In this document: positions 27,470 to 37,680 of the stretch, piece by piece
Layout: each line of letters opens with the position of its first letter
Numbering within the stretch: the stretch's first letter is position 1
DNA from: Acidobacteriaceae bacterium
Lineage (GTDB): Bacteria > Acidobacteriota > Terriglobia > Terriglobales > Acidobacteriaceae
Assembly: GCA_028283625.1 (NCBI GenBank)
Contig: JAPWKG010000026.1
Coordinates: 62,001-126,000 of the forward strand
Length of the DNA stretch: 64,000 bases
Direction: 5' to 3'
Program-made: the position numbers and the translations under genes
Notes under the pieces: model-generated
The model's input: the letters and a program-made list of their open reading frames with translations, nothing else
Databases searched by the model: none
What the model was told of the DNA's origin: nothing

Positions 27470-28825
27470 TTACGCGCCGGAGGCTACGGAGCGCTTGATG
27501 GCCACGAACCCGAAGATGGCGATGTAGATGTAGCAGAAGGCCGGGATGATGAAGGCCGGGTGCAGCCCGATATGGTCAGCCAGAGTTCCGGTCAGATACG
27601 GAATGACGGCTCCGCCAAGAACCGCTGCGATCATCAGGCTGGAGCCTTTGCTCGTGAGCGAACCAAGGTCCTGAATACCGAGCGTAAAGATGGACGGGAA
27701 CATGATGGAGTTGAAGAAGCCGACGGCCAGCAACGCCCACATGGCGGTATGTCCATGGGTGAGCAGCGAGAGCGCAACCAGCAGGAGAGCGCCGATACCG
27801 GCAATGCCGAGCGCCGTTCCGGTTTTGACCTTCTGCAGGATCGCCGAGCCGATGAAGCGGCCAATCATGGCGCCGCCCCAGTAGAGCATCAGCAGCTTGG
27901 CGGCATGGGTTTCCGGCACCCCGCCGATCTCGGGCAGTCCCATAAAGTTCACCAACAGGGAGCCGATGCTGACCTCTGCGCCGACATAGACGAAGATGCC
28001 CAGGGCGCCGAAGAGGAGCCAGGGATGCCGCCAGATGGAGTCCGCGCTGTAGAGCGCCTCCGCAAACGCGCCGGGACGGAAGTCCTGCGTGTTTTGCGAG
28101 ATGCCGTGCTTGGTCTTGAGCTTGATGGTGGCCAGAGCGATGGCCAGCAGAACCAGCGTGAGCCCGATGCCGATGTAGGGCATGCGCACCGTTGAGGCCT
28201 GCGCTGCGCGGTAGCTCTGCCGCGCGATCTCGGTCATGGAGCTAAGCTTCTCCGGCGTAGCCGGGGCCGGTGCGGTTGCGAGGATGAGCACGGAGCCAAA
28301 GAAAGGGGCAATAAACGTGCCGACCGAGTTGAACGCCTGCGCCAGGTTGAGCCGTGAGGATGCGGTCGCGGGAGGACCGATGACCGTCACGTAAGGGTTC
28401 ACCGCCACCTGCACGATCGTCATACCGGCGGCGAGCACCACCAGCGCGAGCAGGAAGATGGGGAAGAGAGCGCTTCCGGCAGCGGGCAGAAAACCGAAGG
28501 CTCCGCAGGCCATGACGAGAAGCCCGGCCACCATTGTCTTTTTGTAGCCGAACTTGTCGACGAGCTTCCCGGCGGGGTAGCTGAAGACAAAGTAGGAGGT
28601 GAAGAAGGCGAGCTGCACGAAGAGCGCCTGCGCGTAATTCAGCTCAAAGATGGATTTGAGGTGCGGGATCAGGACATCGTTCAGGCAGGTGAGAAAGCCC
28701 ACCATGAAGAACAGCGCCGTGGCGACGCTCATCGCGCGGGTGTCGGTTTGCAGGTACGCGTCTTCGCCGTAGCCAGGCGCGCTGGGGTTGCGGAGGGAAA
28801 CGGCCAAGGTCTGGTGCTCCTTCAA
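27470..28825 (-). CDS. Sugar MFS transporter (FucP/GluP-like)
   Basis: 451 aa; 12 TM pattern; 'FFMVGFLTCLNDVLIPHLKSIFELNYAQALFVQLAFFTSYFVFSYPAGKLVDKFGYKK'. Confidence 0.9.
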   Translation of the reverse strand: MKEHQTLAVSLRNPSAPGYGEDAYLQTDTRAMSVATALFFMVGFLTCLNDVLIPHLKSIFELNYAQALFVQLAFFTSYFVFSYPAGKLVDKFGYKKTMVAGLLVMACGAFGFLPAAGSALFPIFLLALVVLAAGMTIVQVAVNPYVTVIGPPATASSRLNLAQAFNSVGTFIAPFFGSVLILATAPAPATPEKLSSMTEIARQSYRAAQASTVRMPYIGIGLTLVLLAIALATIKLKTKHGISQNTQDFRPGAFAEALYSADSIWRHPWLLFGALGIFVYVGAEVSIGSLLVNFMGLPEIGGVPETHAAKLLMLYWGGAMIGRFIGSAILQKVKTGTALGIAGIGALLLVALSLLTHGHTAMWALLAVGFFNSIMFPSIFTLGIQDLGSLTSKGSSLMIAAVLGGAVIPYLTGTLADHIGLHPAFIIPAFCYIYIAIFGFVAIKRSVASGA

Positions 28826-28889
28826 CGTGGTGCAGAAAATCTACGCCCACAAGGGTAAATGATGCCATGCACGGTTGGCTTGCTACGAA

Positions 28890-28938
28890 AGGCGGAGAGG
28901 GGGTGACTCCTGCGAGCCACCCCCCCCCCTCTCCGCCT
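28890..28938 (-). terminator. Intrinsic terminator downstream of GH31 gene, containing an 11-C run
   Basis: aggcggagaggggg ... cccccctctccgcct inverted repeat between the GH31 stop and the MFS gene start. Confidence 0.65.
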
Positions 28939-28969
28939 CTGTGGGGCCAGGCGCTTCCGGCGCGAGGTT

Positions 28970-31408
28970 TTAGCGAAAAAGAATGGTCTGCGGCTTGCCG
29001 GTATCGGCCACGGTCAGGGCAGAGCCGAGACTGGTCTTTTCGGCCTTCGCGGCGTGTACGCCAACGGCTTCGACCCGGAAGCTGCTCCACCAGGGGGTGA
29101 AGGAGCCCTCCCGTGCGCCGATGCTGACGCTCAACGCCCCATCCGGCGCGACGGTGCAGGTGAACTGCACGCGGGCAAACTGACCTTTGCGGAAGTCAAA
29201 GCTTACGCCGTCGTCTGTATAGACCGACCCGGAGCAGGCTTCGCCCGGCGCGGGAGGAAAGACGCGCAACGTCAGAGGGCCCTTCGGCGTTTCGCTGGTG
29301 GATTGCACCAGCGGAGCCATGGGGAGGATGGCGCCCCCGTGGGCGTAGACGGGCAGGACGTCGAGCTTCGGTTTTACCTCGATGGGAGGAAGGCTGCGGG
29401 CGGCGTCGCGGATCTCGTGGTCACTGCTCTCGATCGGTGCGCGGCGGTCAAAGCGTGCGCCGGTCCAGTAGTCGTACCAGACGCCCGGGGGCAGGTGGAT
29501 TTCATAGGTGCCGACGTCATCGGGGTTGGGGTCTTCGGCAACGAGCAGAGAGCTGCCGAAGAGGAACTCGCCGGTCGCGTCGTTATCCAGCGGATGATTG
29601 TCGGCGGCGGCGTGCGGAAACTCGAGGAAGAGGGGGCGGTCGATGGGGAGACCGGTGCGCGACATCTCCTCGGCGGTGGTGTAGAGGTAGGGCATCAGGC
29701 GGTAGCGTTCTTCGATGAAGCGGCGCCGGATGGCCTCGTGCACCGGGCCGTCGACCCAGGGCTCATGCGGGTTGGTGCCCTTGGCGGAGTGGTCGCGGTC
29801 GATGGGCTGGAAGGCGGCGAGCATGAGCCAGCGAGTGAGCAGATCCGCGGAGGGGGAGCCGCCGAAGCCGCCCACATCCGCACCGGCCATCGCAAAGCCG
29901 GAGAGCCCTAGGTTTTCCAGCTGCGGAGTGGTTTGGCGAAGGTGGTTCCAGGTGGCGAGGTTGTCCCCGGTCCAGGTCACGGCGTAGCGCTGGCCGCCGG
30001 CGAAGGAGGCACGCGTCATGACGAAGGGGCGAGTATTGGGGCGCAGCGCAAGCTGGCCTTCCATGGTGCCGCGGGAGTTTTCCATGCCGAAGACGTTGTG
30101 GATCTCCGGATGCAGCGCGGTGCGGTCCTGGAAGCCCTGCTCCTGGTTGCCGGCGATGCGGTGTACGACGTCGTCGGGCATGGTCTTGGAGGGATACCGG
30201 AAGACCGCAGGCTCGTTCATATCGTTCCAGAAGCCTGCAACCTTGTCGTTGACGAACTCCTGGAAGAGCGTGCCCCACCACTGGCGGGTGCTGGCCTGTG
30301 TGAAATCCGGGAAGACGCTGGGCCCCGGCCAGACGTTGCCGACGTACTCCTGCCCGTTCTCCTTCACGAAGTGATCGCCTGCGTGGCCGGAGTCATAGGG
30401 CGCGTAGTTTTGACCGGGCAGGTGAGCCACGTGCAGGTCCGTGATGACGATGGTCTTGAAGCCATCGTGGTCCAGATGAGCGATCAGACCCTTGAAGTCC
30501 GGGAAGATCGCCTGATCGACCGTGAAGGGGCGGTTCTTGTACTGGAAGTCGATGTCGAGCCAGATCACATCGGTCGGGATGCGGTCGTGGCGCAGGCGTG
30601 TGGCCACCTCCTCCACCTTTGCCTGCGGATAGTAGGAGTAGCGAGACTGCTGGAAGCCGAGGGACCAGAGCGGCGGCAGGGGAGTCGGTCCGGTCAGCCA
30701 GGCGTAGTCCTCCACCACCTGCTTGGGCTCGGGGCCGTAGAGCAGGTAGTAATCCAGCGGCCCGGCGGGCGCAGAGAAGCTGTACCGGTCGGCGCGCTCG
30801 CGGCCGAAGTCGAAGAAGGTGCGGAAGGTGTTGTCGAAGAGAACGCCGAGGGTGCGGCCGTCGTGCATTTCAAGGAAGAAGGGGATGGACTTGTAGATCG
30901 GGTCCGTGGACTCCTGCCAGCCGAAGCTGTCGGTGTTCCACATGGCGAAGGTTTCCCCGGCGCGGTCCAGCGGCCCGGGTTTGTCGCCGAGCCCGAAGAA
31001 GTGGTCGAGCTGGGTCTTGGTCTTGGTCACGCGGAAACCGTCACGGCTCCAGGCGACGGGGAGCGCGTCCTGCTGCAGGATGTTGCCTGCCAGGTCGAGG
31101 ACGGTCAGCTTGCCGTCGGCGTCGAGCCGCACGCGGAGCCTGGAGGTGTGGAAGCCGTCGGCGTCAGCGGTGACCGTGACGCGTGCTGTGCGGCTGGCGG
31201 GCAGCACAGCCCAGGAGGCGTCTTCTGCCGGGTGCCCGGTGGGGTAAACCCGAACGCGCAGAACATCCTCGCGCAGAGCATCCACCCTTGTAGTGAGCTG
31301 CGGGCCGGTGGCTTCCAGGCCGTTGGCGGTGTGAGTCAATCCCTGGGCCGAGAGCGCCAGGGAAGAGGCCAGAAGGCCCAGGAGCGTGCAGGAAGTGGAA
31401 AGTCGCAT
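28970..31408 (-). CDS. Glycoside hydrolase family 31 (alpha-glucosidase type), exported
   Basis: 812 aa; signal peptide; 'PTDVIWLDIDFQYKNRPFTVD', catalytic 'GFWNDMNEPAVF', 'GADVGGFGG'. Confidence 0.93.
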   Translation of the reverse strand: MRLSTSCTLLGLLASSLALSAQGLTHTANGLEATGPQLTTRVDALREDVLRVRVYPTGHPAEDASWAVLPASRTARVTVTADADGFHTSRLRVRLDADGKLTVLDLAGNILQQDALPVAWSRDGFRVTKTKTQLDHFFGLGDKPGPLDRAGETFAMWNTDSFGWQESTDPIYKSIPFFLEMHDGRTLGVLFDNTFRTFFDFGRERADRYSFSAPAGPLDYYLLYGPEPKQVVEDYAWLTGPTPLPPLWSLGFQQSRYSYYPQAKVEEVATRLRHDRIPTDVIWLDIDFQYKNRPFTVDQAIFPDFKGLIAHLDHDGFKTIVITDLHVAHLPGQNYAPYDSGHAGDHFVKENGQEYVGNVWPGPSVFPDFTQASTRQWWGTLFQEFVNDKVAGFWNDMNEPAVFRYPSKTMPDDVVHRIAGNQEQGFQDRTALHPEIHNVFGMENSRGTMEGQLALRPNTRPFVMTRASFAGGQRYAVTWTGDNLATWNHLRQTTPQLENLGLSGFAMAGADVGGFGGSPSADLLTRWLMLAAFQPIDRDHSAKGTNPHEPWVDGPVHEAIRRRFIEERYRLMPYLYTTAEEMSRTGLPIDRPLFLEFPHAAADNHPLDNDATGEFLFGSSLLVAEDPNPDDVGTYEIHLPPGVWYDYWTGARFDRRAPIESSDHEIRDAARSLPPIEVKPKLDVLPVYAHGGAILPMAPLVQSTSETPKGPLTLRVFPPAPGEACSGSVYTDDGVSFDFRKGQFARVQFTCTVAPDGALSVSIGAREGSFTPWWSSFRVEAVGVHAAKAEKTSLGSALTVADTGKPQTILFR

Positions 31409-31527
31409 AGCAGGACCTAAGAGGCGCGATCAGGCGATCTCATCGCAATGCAGAGACGGTCTTTCGTCCGTCAATTCTTCGTCAACAGCTAAATTCTTTG
31501 CGATGAGATGTTTATCGATACGCCAGC

Positions 31528-33786
31528 TTACTTCTCAAGGTCCAGCGCGTAAAGGTTTCCGGTGTAGGAACGGGTACGAATCAGCGGGGTGCCGTCGGGC
31601 ATAAGCCCGGACAGGATGTAATCGACCGCATCCCGCGCCCGCGAATCCGAGAGCCGGACGATCTCCGTCAGCTTGCCGTCGGGGATGGAGGCACGGAAGA
31701 TCGGCTGTTCCGGATCAAGCGATGCGTGGAAGTACAGGCTCTTGCTGTCGGCCGACCAGATGGGGTCCGCGCCGGAGGAGACCTGGAGCGTCTGCCAGGC
31801 GTGCGTGGCCGTGTTGTAGAGCCGCACCTGCCGCTGATCGAGCGTAAGCGCGGCGATCCAGCGGCCGTCCGGTGACCAGCGCGGGCTGAAGAGACCCTCC
31901 GAGCCGGGGACCGCTTCGGTCTGGCCGGTATCCAGATGGACGATGCGGAGTGTACGCTCGCCACTCTCCTTGCCAAAAACGTCGTTCAGGCGGCCGAAGA
32001 GGATTTGTTTGCCGTCGGGCGACCACGAAGGGTCTCCTGCGTTGCGGGTTTCCTGCAGCACCGGCTGCAGGTTGCCACCGTTGGCGCCCACGGTAAAGAG
32101 CTGCCAGGCCTTGCCCGGTTCGCGTGCCATGAGCGCCAGTCGGGAGCCGTCCGGCGACCAGCGCATCATGAAGACATTGATGGTGTCCGGTGAGAGCTGC
32201 AACCGTTCGCTTCCATCGGCTTTTGCCCGCCAGAGGCGGCCTTCGGTGTCGGTCCAGGCCACCCATTGGCCGTCGCGGGTGTAGTCCACGCGTCCGGCGC
32301 TGGCCAGGAAGGTGCGATCCGGGGTGAGGTCGCCGCTGGGCAGCACACGCTGCACCTCGGAGCGGGAATCGACACCGAGGAAGTAGACGCGCTGTCCGCT
32401 GCGTGCGGCAACCGGGGCCTGGAAGTCGAGTGGGCCGTCGGTGAGCTGCTGGGGCGAGGTGGTGCGCTCGCCCTTGAGCTGCCAGAGGTTTGCCGAGCCG
32501 CCCCGGGAGCTTTGGAAGATGTACGAGCTGCCGTCGGCGGTCCATACCCCGCAGCACTCGCTGGCGGGTTCTGAGAAGCCTGGCAGCAGGCGCTGGGGTG
32601 TCGGGGCCGTGGCCGAGAGCTGGTACAGCGCAGCGATGTGGGTCTGGGGGTCGATCACGGTCAGGCGCAGCAGGTGGCCGTTCGGCTCCCAACGCATCCA
32701 GAAACCGCGTCCCGGAAGCCTGGCAAAAAGCCGGGGTGTGGGAGCGCCGAAGTGCGTTATGAGCAGATCGTTTCCGTTGGCGTAGAGAATGCTCTGGCCG
32801 TCTGGCATCCAGGTGGCGTCATGGGCCAGCACGTTGCCGACGCGCTGCGCCGAGCCGCCAAAAGTCGGGACCACCCAAAGGGGCTGCTCGGACTCGGTCG
32901 AGAGATGGTCGTGGAGTAGAAGATGCGAGCCGTCCGGAGAGATGTCGCCAATCGTGGGGCTGGCAACGTCCGCGGGCAGATGCATCGGGACCGCGGTGCC
33001 CCCGGAAAGCTCGATCGCCGAGATCTGGTAGCGACCCTCTTCCTGGCTTGCGGCATAGAGATACGGTCCGTCAGTGACCATCGACGCCAGGGTTTCGGTT
33101 GCTGGCGACCACGACGCAAGATGCCCGTTATGGGTGATTTGCGTGATGTGTGGCGGGTGCAGGCGGCTATGGTTGCGTCCCACGGTGTAACCAGCGGCCA
33201 GCGCTGCGGCAAGGAGAACGGTGCCGATGGCCAGCTTCCCATACCGCGACGTCTTCGATCTTTCAGGTTTTGCGGGGAAAGAGCGGGAAGCAGCGCTGGT
33301 TATCTCCGGCTGTGAGCTGCTGCTTTGCGGCGGTTCGACTGCTGGTGCGGAAGGCTGCGGAGCGGTTTGCTCTTCGGTAGGCGGGGTGACGTGCGGTTGG
33401 GAGCCGGGAAGGGGAATCGCCACGGAAGGAGCTGCCTGCGGCTCCTGTTCGACCCGGCCTACGGGCGCGATGAAGCGGTAGCCGCGACGCGCGAGCGTTT
33501 CGATGAAGCGTGGGTTTTCCGCCGAGTCTCCCAGCGCTTCCCGGATCTTATTGACGGCTGTGCCGAGCGAGTGATCAAAGTCGACCACGGTGTCCTTGCC
33601 CCAGAGCCGAAGTTGCAGCTCCTCCCGGGTGATCACGTGACCGGGCCGTTCCAGAAGGCAGGCAAGTACCTTGAAGGGCTGGCTTTGCAGCTTGATGCGG
33701 AAGCCAGCCTTATAGAGCTCACCGGTGTCCAGATCGGCCTCAAAGAGGCCGAAGCTCAGACGCGTGTTTTGCTGTGAGGTCTGCAT
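31528..33786 (-). CDS. Membrane-tethered winged-helix (OmpR/CadC-type) regulator with TolB/WD40 beta-propeller
   Basis: 752 aa; 'GELYKAGFRIKLQSQPFKVLACLLERPGHVITREELQLRLWGKDTVVDFDHSLGTAVNKIREALGDSAENPRFIETLARRGYRFIA' wHTH; one TM 'LAIGTVLLAAALAAGYTVG'; 'SPDGKQILFG', 'SPRWSPDGRWIAAL' TolB repeats. Confidence 0.92.
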   Translation of the reverse strand: MQTSQQNTRLSFGLFEADLDTGELYKAGFRIKLQSQPFKVLACLLERPGHVITREELQLRLWGKDTVVDFDHSLGTAVNKIREALGDSAENPRFIETLARRGYRFIAPVGRVEQEPQAAPSVAIPLPGSQPHVTPPTEEQTAPQPSAPAVEPPQSSSSQPEITSAASRSFPAKPERSKTSRYGKLAIGTVLLAAALAAGYTVGRNHSRLHPPHITQITHNGHLASWSPATETLASMVTDGPYLYAASQEEGRYQISAIELSGGTAVPMHLPADVASPTIGDISPDGSHLLLHDHLSTESEQPLWVVPTFGGSAQRVGNVLAHDATWMPDGQSILYANGNDLLITHFGAPTPRLFARLPGRGFWMRWEPNGHLLRLTVIDPQTHIAALYQLSATAPTPQRLLPGFSEPASECCGVWTADGSSYIFQSSRGGSANLWQLKGERTTSPQQLTDGPLDFQAPVAARSGQRVYFLGVDSRSEVQRVLPSGDLTPDRTFLASAGRVDYTRDGQWVAWTDTEGRLWRAKADGSERLQLSPDTINVFMMRWSPDGSRLALMAREPGKAWQLFTVGANGGNLQPVLQETRNAGDPSWSPDGKQILFGRLNDVFGKESGERTLRIVHLDTGQTEAVPGSEGLFSPRWSPDGRWIAALTLDQRQVRLYNTATHAWQTLQVSSGADPIWSADSKSLYFHASLDPEQPIFRASIPDGKLTEIVRLSDSRARDAVDYILSGLMPDGTPLIRTRSYTGNLYALDLEK

Positions 33787-34033
33787 GGCGCGAAAAGCTA
33801 CTGCGATAGCACTCTACATGGTGGACTCGAGTGCTGTCGATAAGTGATGATGGGCGGCTAACTATCTGATATCCCATTGGTTGGCTGGTGACAAAAAAAT
33901 GAGCCACAAACAACGCACGGAGGATTGCGCTTACCTTCCCCGTAATCGCACTGTGGCCCGCGTTGCCCAGAGTTACCGTAAGCCTGCGCCACCAAGACGC
34001 GCAGGGCTGGGCACACCTTTCGGAGGCAAAATC

Positions 34034-37000
34034 ATGAAGCAACTTTTCCCCGCGACCCGGCTTGCACAGACGACGATACGTCTGGCAACGATGGCCGCGA
34101 TCCTTACCGTCGGAGCTGGGCTGGCAGCCGCTCAGACCGATACAGGCCGTGTGACCGGTACTGTGGCCGATGCGACCGGAGCCGTGATTCCGGGCGCGAT
34201 CGTTACCCTGACCAATACGGACAACAATGCGGTGGAGACCAAGACCTCCGGTCCGGACGGCAGCTTTATCTTCCCCGGCGAACAGCGCGGCCACTACAAA
34301 GTCCAGACCACCATGCCGGGCTTTGCCACAGCCGTGCAGCAGTTCGATCTGCAGGTGAGCCAGGTGCAGCAGGTGAACTTCTCGCTGCAGCCGGGTTCGG
34401 AGTCCACCACGGTTGAGGTAACCACCGCAGCCCCGGTCATCGATACCGAAACCAGCTCAACGGGGGAGACGATCTCCGGCCGCCAGGTAACCGAACTGCC
34501 GTTGAACGGCCGTAACTTTACCGGTCTCGCGCTGCTGACCCCCGGCGTGACGCGTGGACAGTATGGCAACTCCGCCTCTGGTGTGAACGGCGATGCGGAG
34601 ACCTTCCGCAACAGCAGCTCGGGTGGCGGTTCGCTCTCGGACAATGGTTTGCGTCCGCAGGCGAACAACTACATCCTCGACGGCATCGATAACAACGAAG
34701 CGCTCGTCAATACGCTGGACTTCTTCCCCAACCTTGAAGGGACGCAGGAGTTCCGCATCAACACCTCCACGGCGCCTGCTGAGTTTGGGCGCGCCGGTGG
34801 CGCCGTAGTACAAAGCTCCATCAAGTCGGGCACCAATGAGATTCACGGTTCGGCATTCTGGTTTGCGCGTTCAAATCTGTTTGACGCGAATCCTGTCTAC
34901 CAGTTCCGCAACGGCTTCTCGCCGCAGCCGAACTTCAAGCGCAATACCTTTGGCGGATCGCTGGGCATGCCGCTGATTAAGGACAAGCTCTTCCTCTTTG
35001 GCGATTACCAGGGGCTGCGGGAAAACCAGCCGCTGAACGCTGAGATCATCAACGTGCCGACCGCACAGATGCGCACCGGCGACTTCTCGCAGCTGCTCGG
35101 CCAGAACATCACCTACCTGCCTACGCAGGGAGGCTGCTCGACGGTCACGACGGCAGCAGGGCGCACCTTCTATACCACCGGCTACGTCGATCGCAACACG
35201 GGTCTGCCCGTGGCGCAGACCTCGCCGAACGCGCAGGTGGCGAACGATTACTTCCAGGCGCAGTCCACCGGCGCGATCTTCGATCCGACCACCTGCTCGC
35301 AGTGGAACTACAACGGCCAGGCAAACGTGATCGATCCAGGCCGGATCAACTCGGCGGGTAAGAACTATCTGAACGCCTATGATGCGACCAACCTGACCGG
35401 CACGAACAACGGCACGCAGAATAACCGCCGCGTAATCCGCCAGGACATTCGCCAGTTCAACACCTTCGACGCTCGCCTGGACTTCCAGCCGACGACGCAG
35501 GATCGCGCGTTCGCCCGCTTTACCTATGACAACTCGAACTTTACGCGGACCTCACGCCTGACACAGCTGCCCGCGGGCTTCGGCTCCGGCGCGAACCTGG
35601 TGCACGGCCGTGGCTACGCTCTGGGAGAGACGCATACCTTTACGGCCAACGTGCTGAACGAACTGCGCCTCGGCTACAACCGCTACACCTTCCGCAACGA
35701 TCCGGTCTTTTCGGGCGTGCCGATCTCGGCCGACCTTGGCATCGTGAACGCCAACCGTACGCCGAACCTTGGCGGCGGCGCTCTGATCGGCGGCAACGGC
35801 AAGATTGAGTACACCGGTGATTACGGCCGCTATGCGGTGCCGGAAAACACCTATGAAATCAACGACGCCGTGACCTGGATTCACAAGCAGCACAGCTTCA
35901 AGTTCGGTGCCAGCGGTATTCGCCGCGATGTGGCGTTCTTCCGTCCTATCGCCGGTAAGGGATACTTCCAGCTGGCGAACGGTGACTTCACGGGCTTTGA
36001 AACCGCAGAGCTTCTGGCCGGCTTTTCGGACAACTACTCGATCGGCGCGCAGGACGGCTTCTTCGGCACGCGGAACTACGAGGTCGGCGTCTTCGGGCAG
36101 GATGACTGGAAGGTTACGCGCAACCTGACGCTGAACCTTGGCGTTCGCTGGGATCTGATCACTTATCCGGTGGAAGAACATAACCGCCAGGCGGCGCTCG
36201 ATCCGAACACCGGCTACATCAATCTGGCCGGGCAGGACGGATTCTCGCGTTCGATCATCAACAACAACTTCCGCAACTTCTCGCCGCGCGTGGGCTTTGC
36301 CTATGACATGTACGGCACGGGTCGCACGGTACTGCGTGGCGGCTACGGCATCTTCTACTTCCTGGATCGCGGCGGTATCGACAACCAGCTTGGCCAGCAG
36401 GTTCCCTACGGCGGCTCGGTGAGCTATGGGGCTGCGAGCGGCTATCGCGTGGCGCTGACGGGGCAGGCTGCGATGAATACGAACGTGAACACGGAGAACT
36501 CGACCGCTGTGGCGACGAACGCGCTGCCGCTGCCGGGCTTCCCGGACTTCAACCGTCTGGCGCCGCCGGTGGGATCGAACGTGTTCTCGGTGTACACCAC
36601 GGAGAAGACGCCGAACGTACAGCAGTACAACCTGCAGCTGCAGCAGCAGTTCGGCACGCGTACGCAGTTCACGCTGGGCTATGTGGGCAACAAGTCCACT
36701 CATCTGGCAACGGGCTACAACTACAACTACCTTCCGGGATTGGCCGGGATGAACACGCCGCGCTTTGCAGAGCTGGGCTCCTCGGCTCAGGTTGTGTTGA
36801 ACGTGAACGACGGCGTTTCGCACTACAACTCGTTGCAGACACAGTTGAACTACAAGGCGTCGAAGGGGCTGATCCTGACCACGTCGTATACCTGGTCGCA
36901 CAACATCGACAATACGGACGGCTACCTGGGCTTCTACTCCATCAGCCAGCTCTATGCGTATGACCACAGCCTGAACAAGGGCAATTCCTCGCTGGACCAG

Positions 37001-37576
37001 CGGAACGTTTTCGCTGCGAGCGCGGTGTATGACCTTCCGTTCGGCCGTGGCCAGCAGTTCGGCAGCAACGCCGGCCGCGCCGTGGATCTGCTGATCGGTG
37101 GATGGCAGATGAACACCGTGGTGCAGGCTGAGAGCGGAACGCCGTTCTCGATTCTGTACTCGCAGTACGGTGGAACGTTCACGCAGCGTGCCGATGCCAT
37201 TGGCCAGATCAAGTACCCGCACTCGATCAACGGTGCCTGGATCAGCGGTACCTTCCAGCGCCCGACCGGCCTGCAGGGCAATACGGGACGCAACCAGTTC
37301 TTTGGCCCGGGCATGGTGGAAGGGGATGTGTCGCTCTTCAAGACGCTGCACATTACGGATCGCGTGCACACAGAGCTGCGTGCCGAGGTCTTCAACGTAA
37401 CCAACACGCCGCAGTTCACGAACCCGGACTCGAACCTGAACGATGGCAACCCGTACTCGTCGGGTACGTTCAACCCGGACGGCGGTAGCTTCGGCCGTAT
37501 CGGTGCGTCCTCTGGTTCTGGCACGCGGAACTACTCCGAGCGCCAGATGCAGATGGCGATTCGCGTTACGTTCTAA
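34034..37576 (+). CDS. TonB-dependent receptor, Oar-like
   Basis: Track ORF 33881..37576; ATG 34034 preceded by cggagg; 'GRVTGTVADATGAVIPGAIVTLTNTDNN', 'LNGRNFTGLALLTPGV', 'FGRAGGAVVQSSIKSGTNEIHGSAF', C-terminal barrel. Confidence 0.93.
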   Translation: MKQLFPATRLAQTTIRLATMAAILTVGAGLAAAQTDTGRVTGTVADATGAVIPGAIVTLTNTDNNAVETKTSGPDGSFIFPGEQRGHYKVQTTMPGFATAVQQFDLQVSQVQQVNFSLQPGSESTTVEVTTAAPVIDTETSSTGETISGRQVTELPLNGRNFTGLALLTPGVTRGQYGNSASGVNGDAETFRNSSSGGGSLSDNGLRPQANNYILDGIDNNEALVNTLDFFPNLEGTQEFRINTSTAPAEFGRAGGAVVQSSIKSGTNEIHGSAFWFARSNLFDANPVYQFRNGFSPQPNFKRNTFGGSLGMPLIKDKLFLFGDYQGLRENQPLNAEIINVPTAQMRTGDFSQLLGQNITYLPTQGGCSTVTTAAGRTFYTTGYVDRNTGLPVAQTSPNAQVANDYFQAQSTGAIFDPTTCSQWNYNGQANVIDPGRINSAGKNYLNAYDATNLTGTNNGTQNNRRVIRQDIRQFNTFDARLDFQPTTQDRAFARFTYDNSNFTRTSRLTQLPAGFGSGANLVHGRGYALGETHTFTANVLNELRLGYNRYTFRNDPVFSGVPISADLGIVNANRTPNLGGGALIGGNGKIEYTGDYGRYAVPENTYEINDAVTWIHKQHSFKFGASGIRRDVAFFRPIAGKGYFQLANGDFTGFETAELLAGFSDNYSIGAQDGFFGTRNYEVGVFGQDDWKVTRNLTLNLGVRWDLITYPVEEHNRQAALDPNTGYINLAGQDGFSRSIINNNFRNFSPRVGFAYDMYGTGRTVLRGGYGIFYFLDRGGIDNQLGQQVPYGGSVSYGAASGYRVALTGQAAMNTNVNTENSTAVATNALPLPGFPDFNRLAPPVGSNVFSVYTTEKTPNVQQYNLQLQQQFGTRTQFTLGYVGNKSTHLATGYNYNYLPGLAGMNTPRFAELGSSAQVVLNVNDGVSHYNSLQTQLNYKASKGLILTTSYTWSHNIDNTDGYLGFYSISQLYAYDHSLNKGNSSLDQRNVFAASAVYDLPFGRGQQFGSNAGRAVDLLIGGWQMNTVVQAESGTPFSILYSQYGGTFTQRADAIGQIKYPHSINGAWISGTFQRPTGLQGNTGRNQFFGPGMVEGDVSLFKTLHITDRVHTELRAEVFNVTNTPQFTNPDSNLNDGNPYSSGTFNPDGGSFGRIGASSGSGTRNYSERQMQMAIRVTF

Positions 37577-37603
37577 CCATTGTGGACGTGTAGACCACGA
37601 ACG

Positions 37604-37645
37604 CCGGCACTGTGGGGGAAGATCCCGCCACAGTGCCGGTTTTTT
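37604..37645 (+). terminator. Intrinsic terminator between TBDT and amylase genes
   Basis: ccggcactgtgg / ccacagtgccgg 12-bp stem followed by tttttt. Confidence 0.9.
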
Positions 37646-37680
37646 CGAAACAGCTTCAAGACAGAGAGGATCTCTTTTGA

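Noticed and set aside
28919-28930. 11-C homopolymer run as a phase-variation tract
   Set aside because: Intergenic, forms part of a terminator hairpin arm and is not in a coding or promoter position that would obviously switch expression.
29933-31420. 495-aa plus-strand ORF opposite GH31
   Set aside because: Gly/Val/Glu-rich shadow ORF; GH31 catalytic motifs are on the minus strand.
35552-37369. 605-aa minus-strand ORF opposite the second TBDT
   Set aside because: Shadow ORF from codon bias; sense TBDT is convincing.
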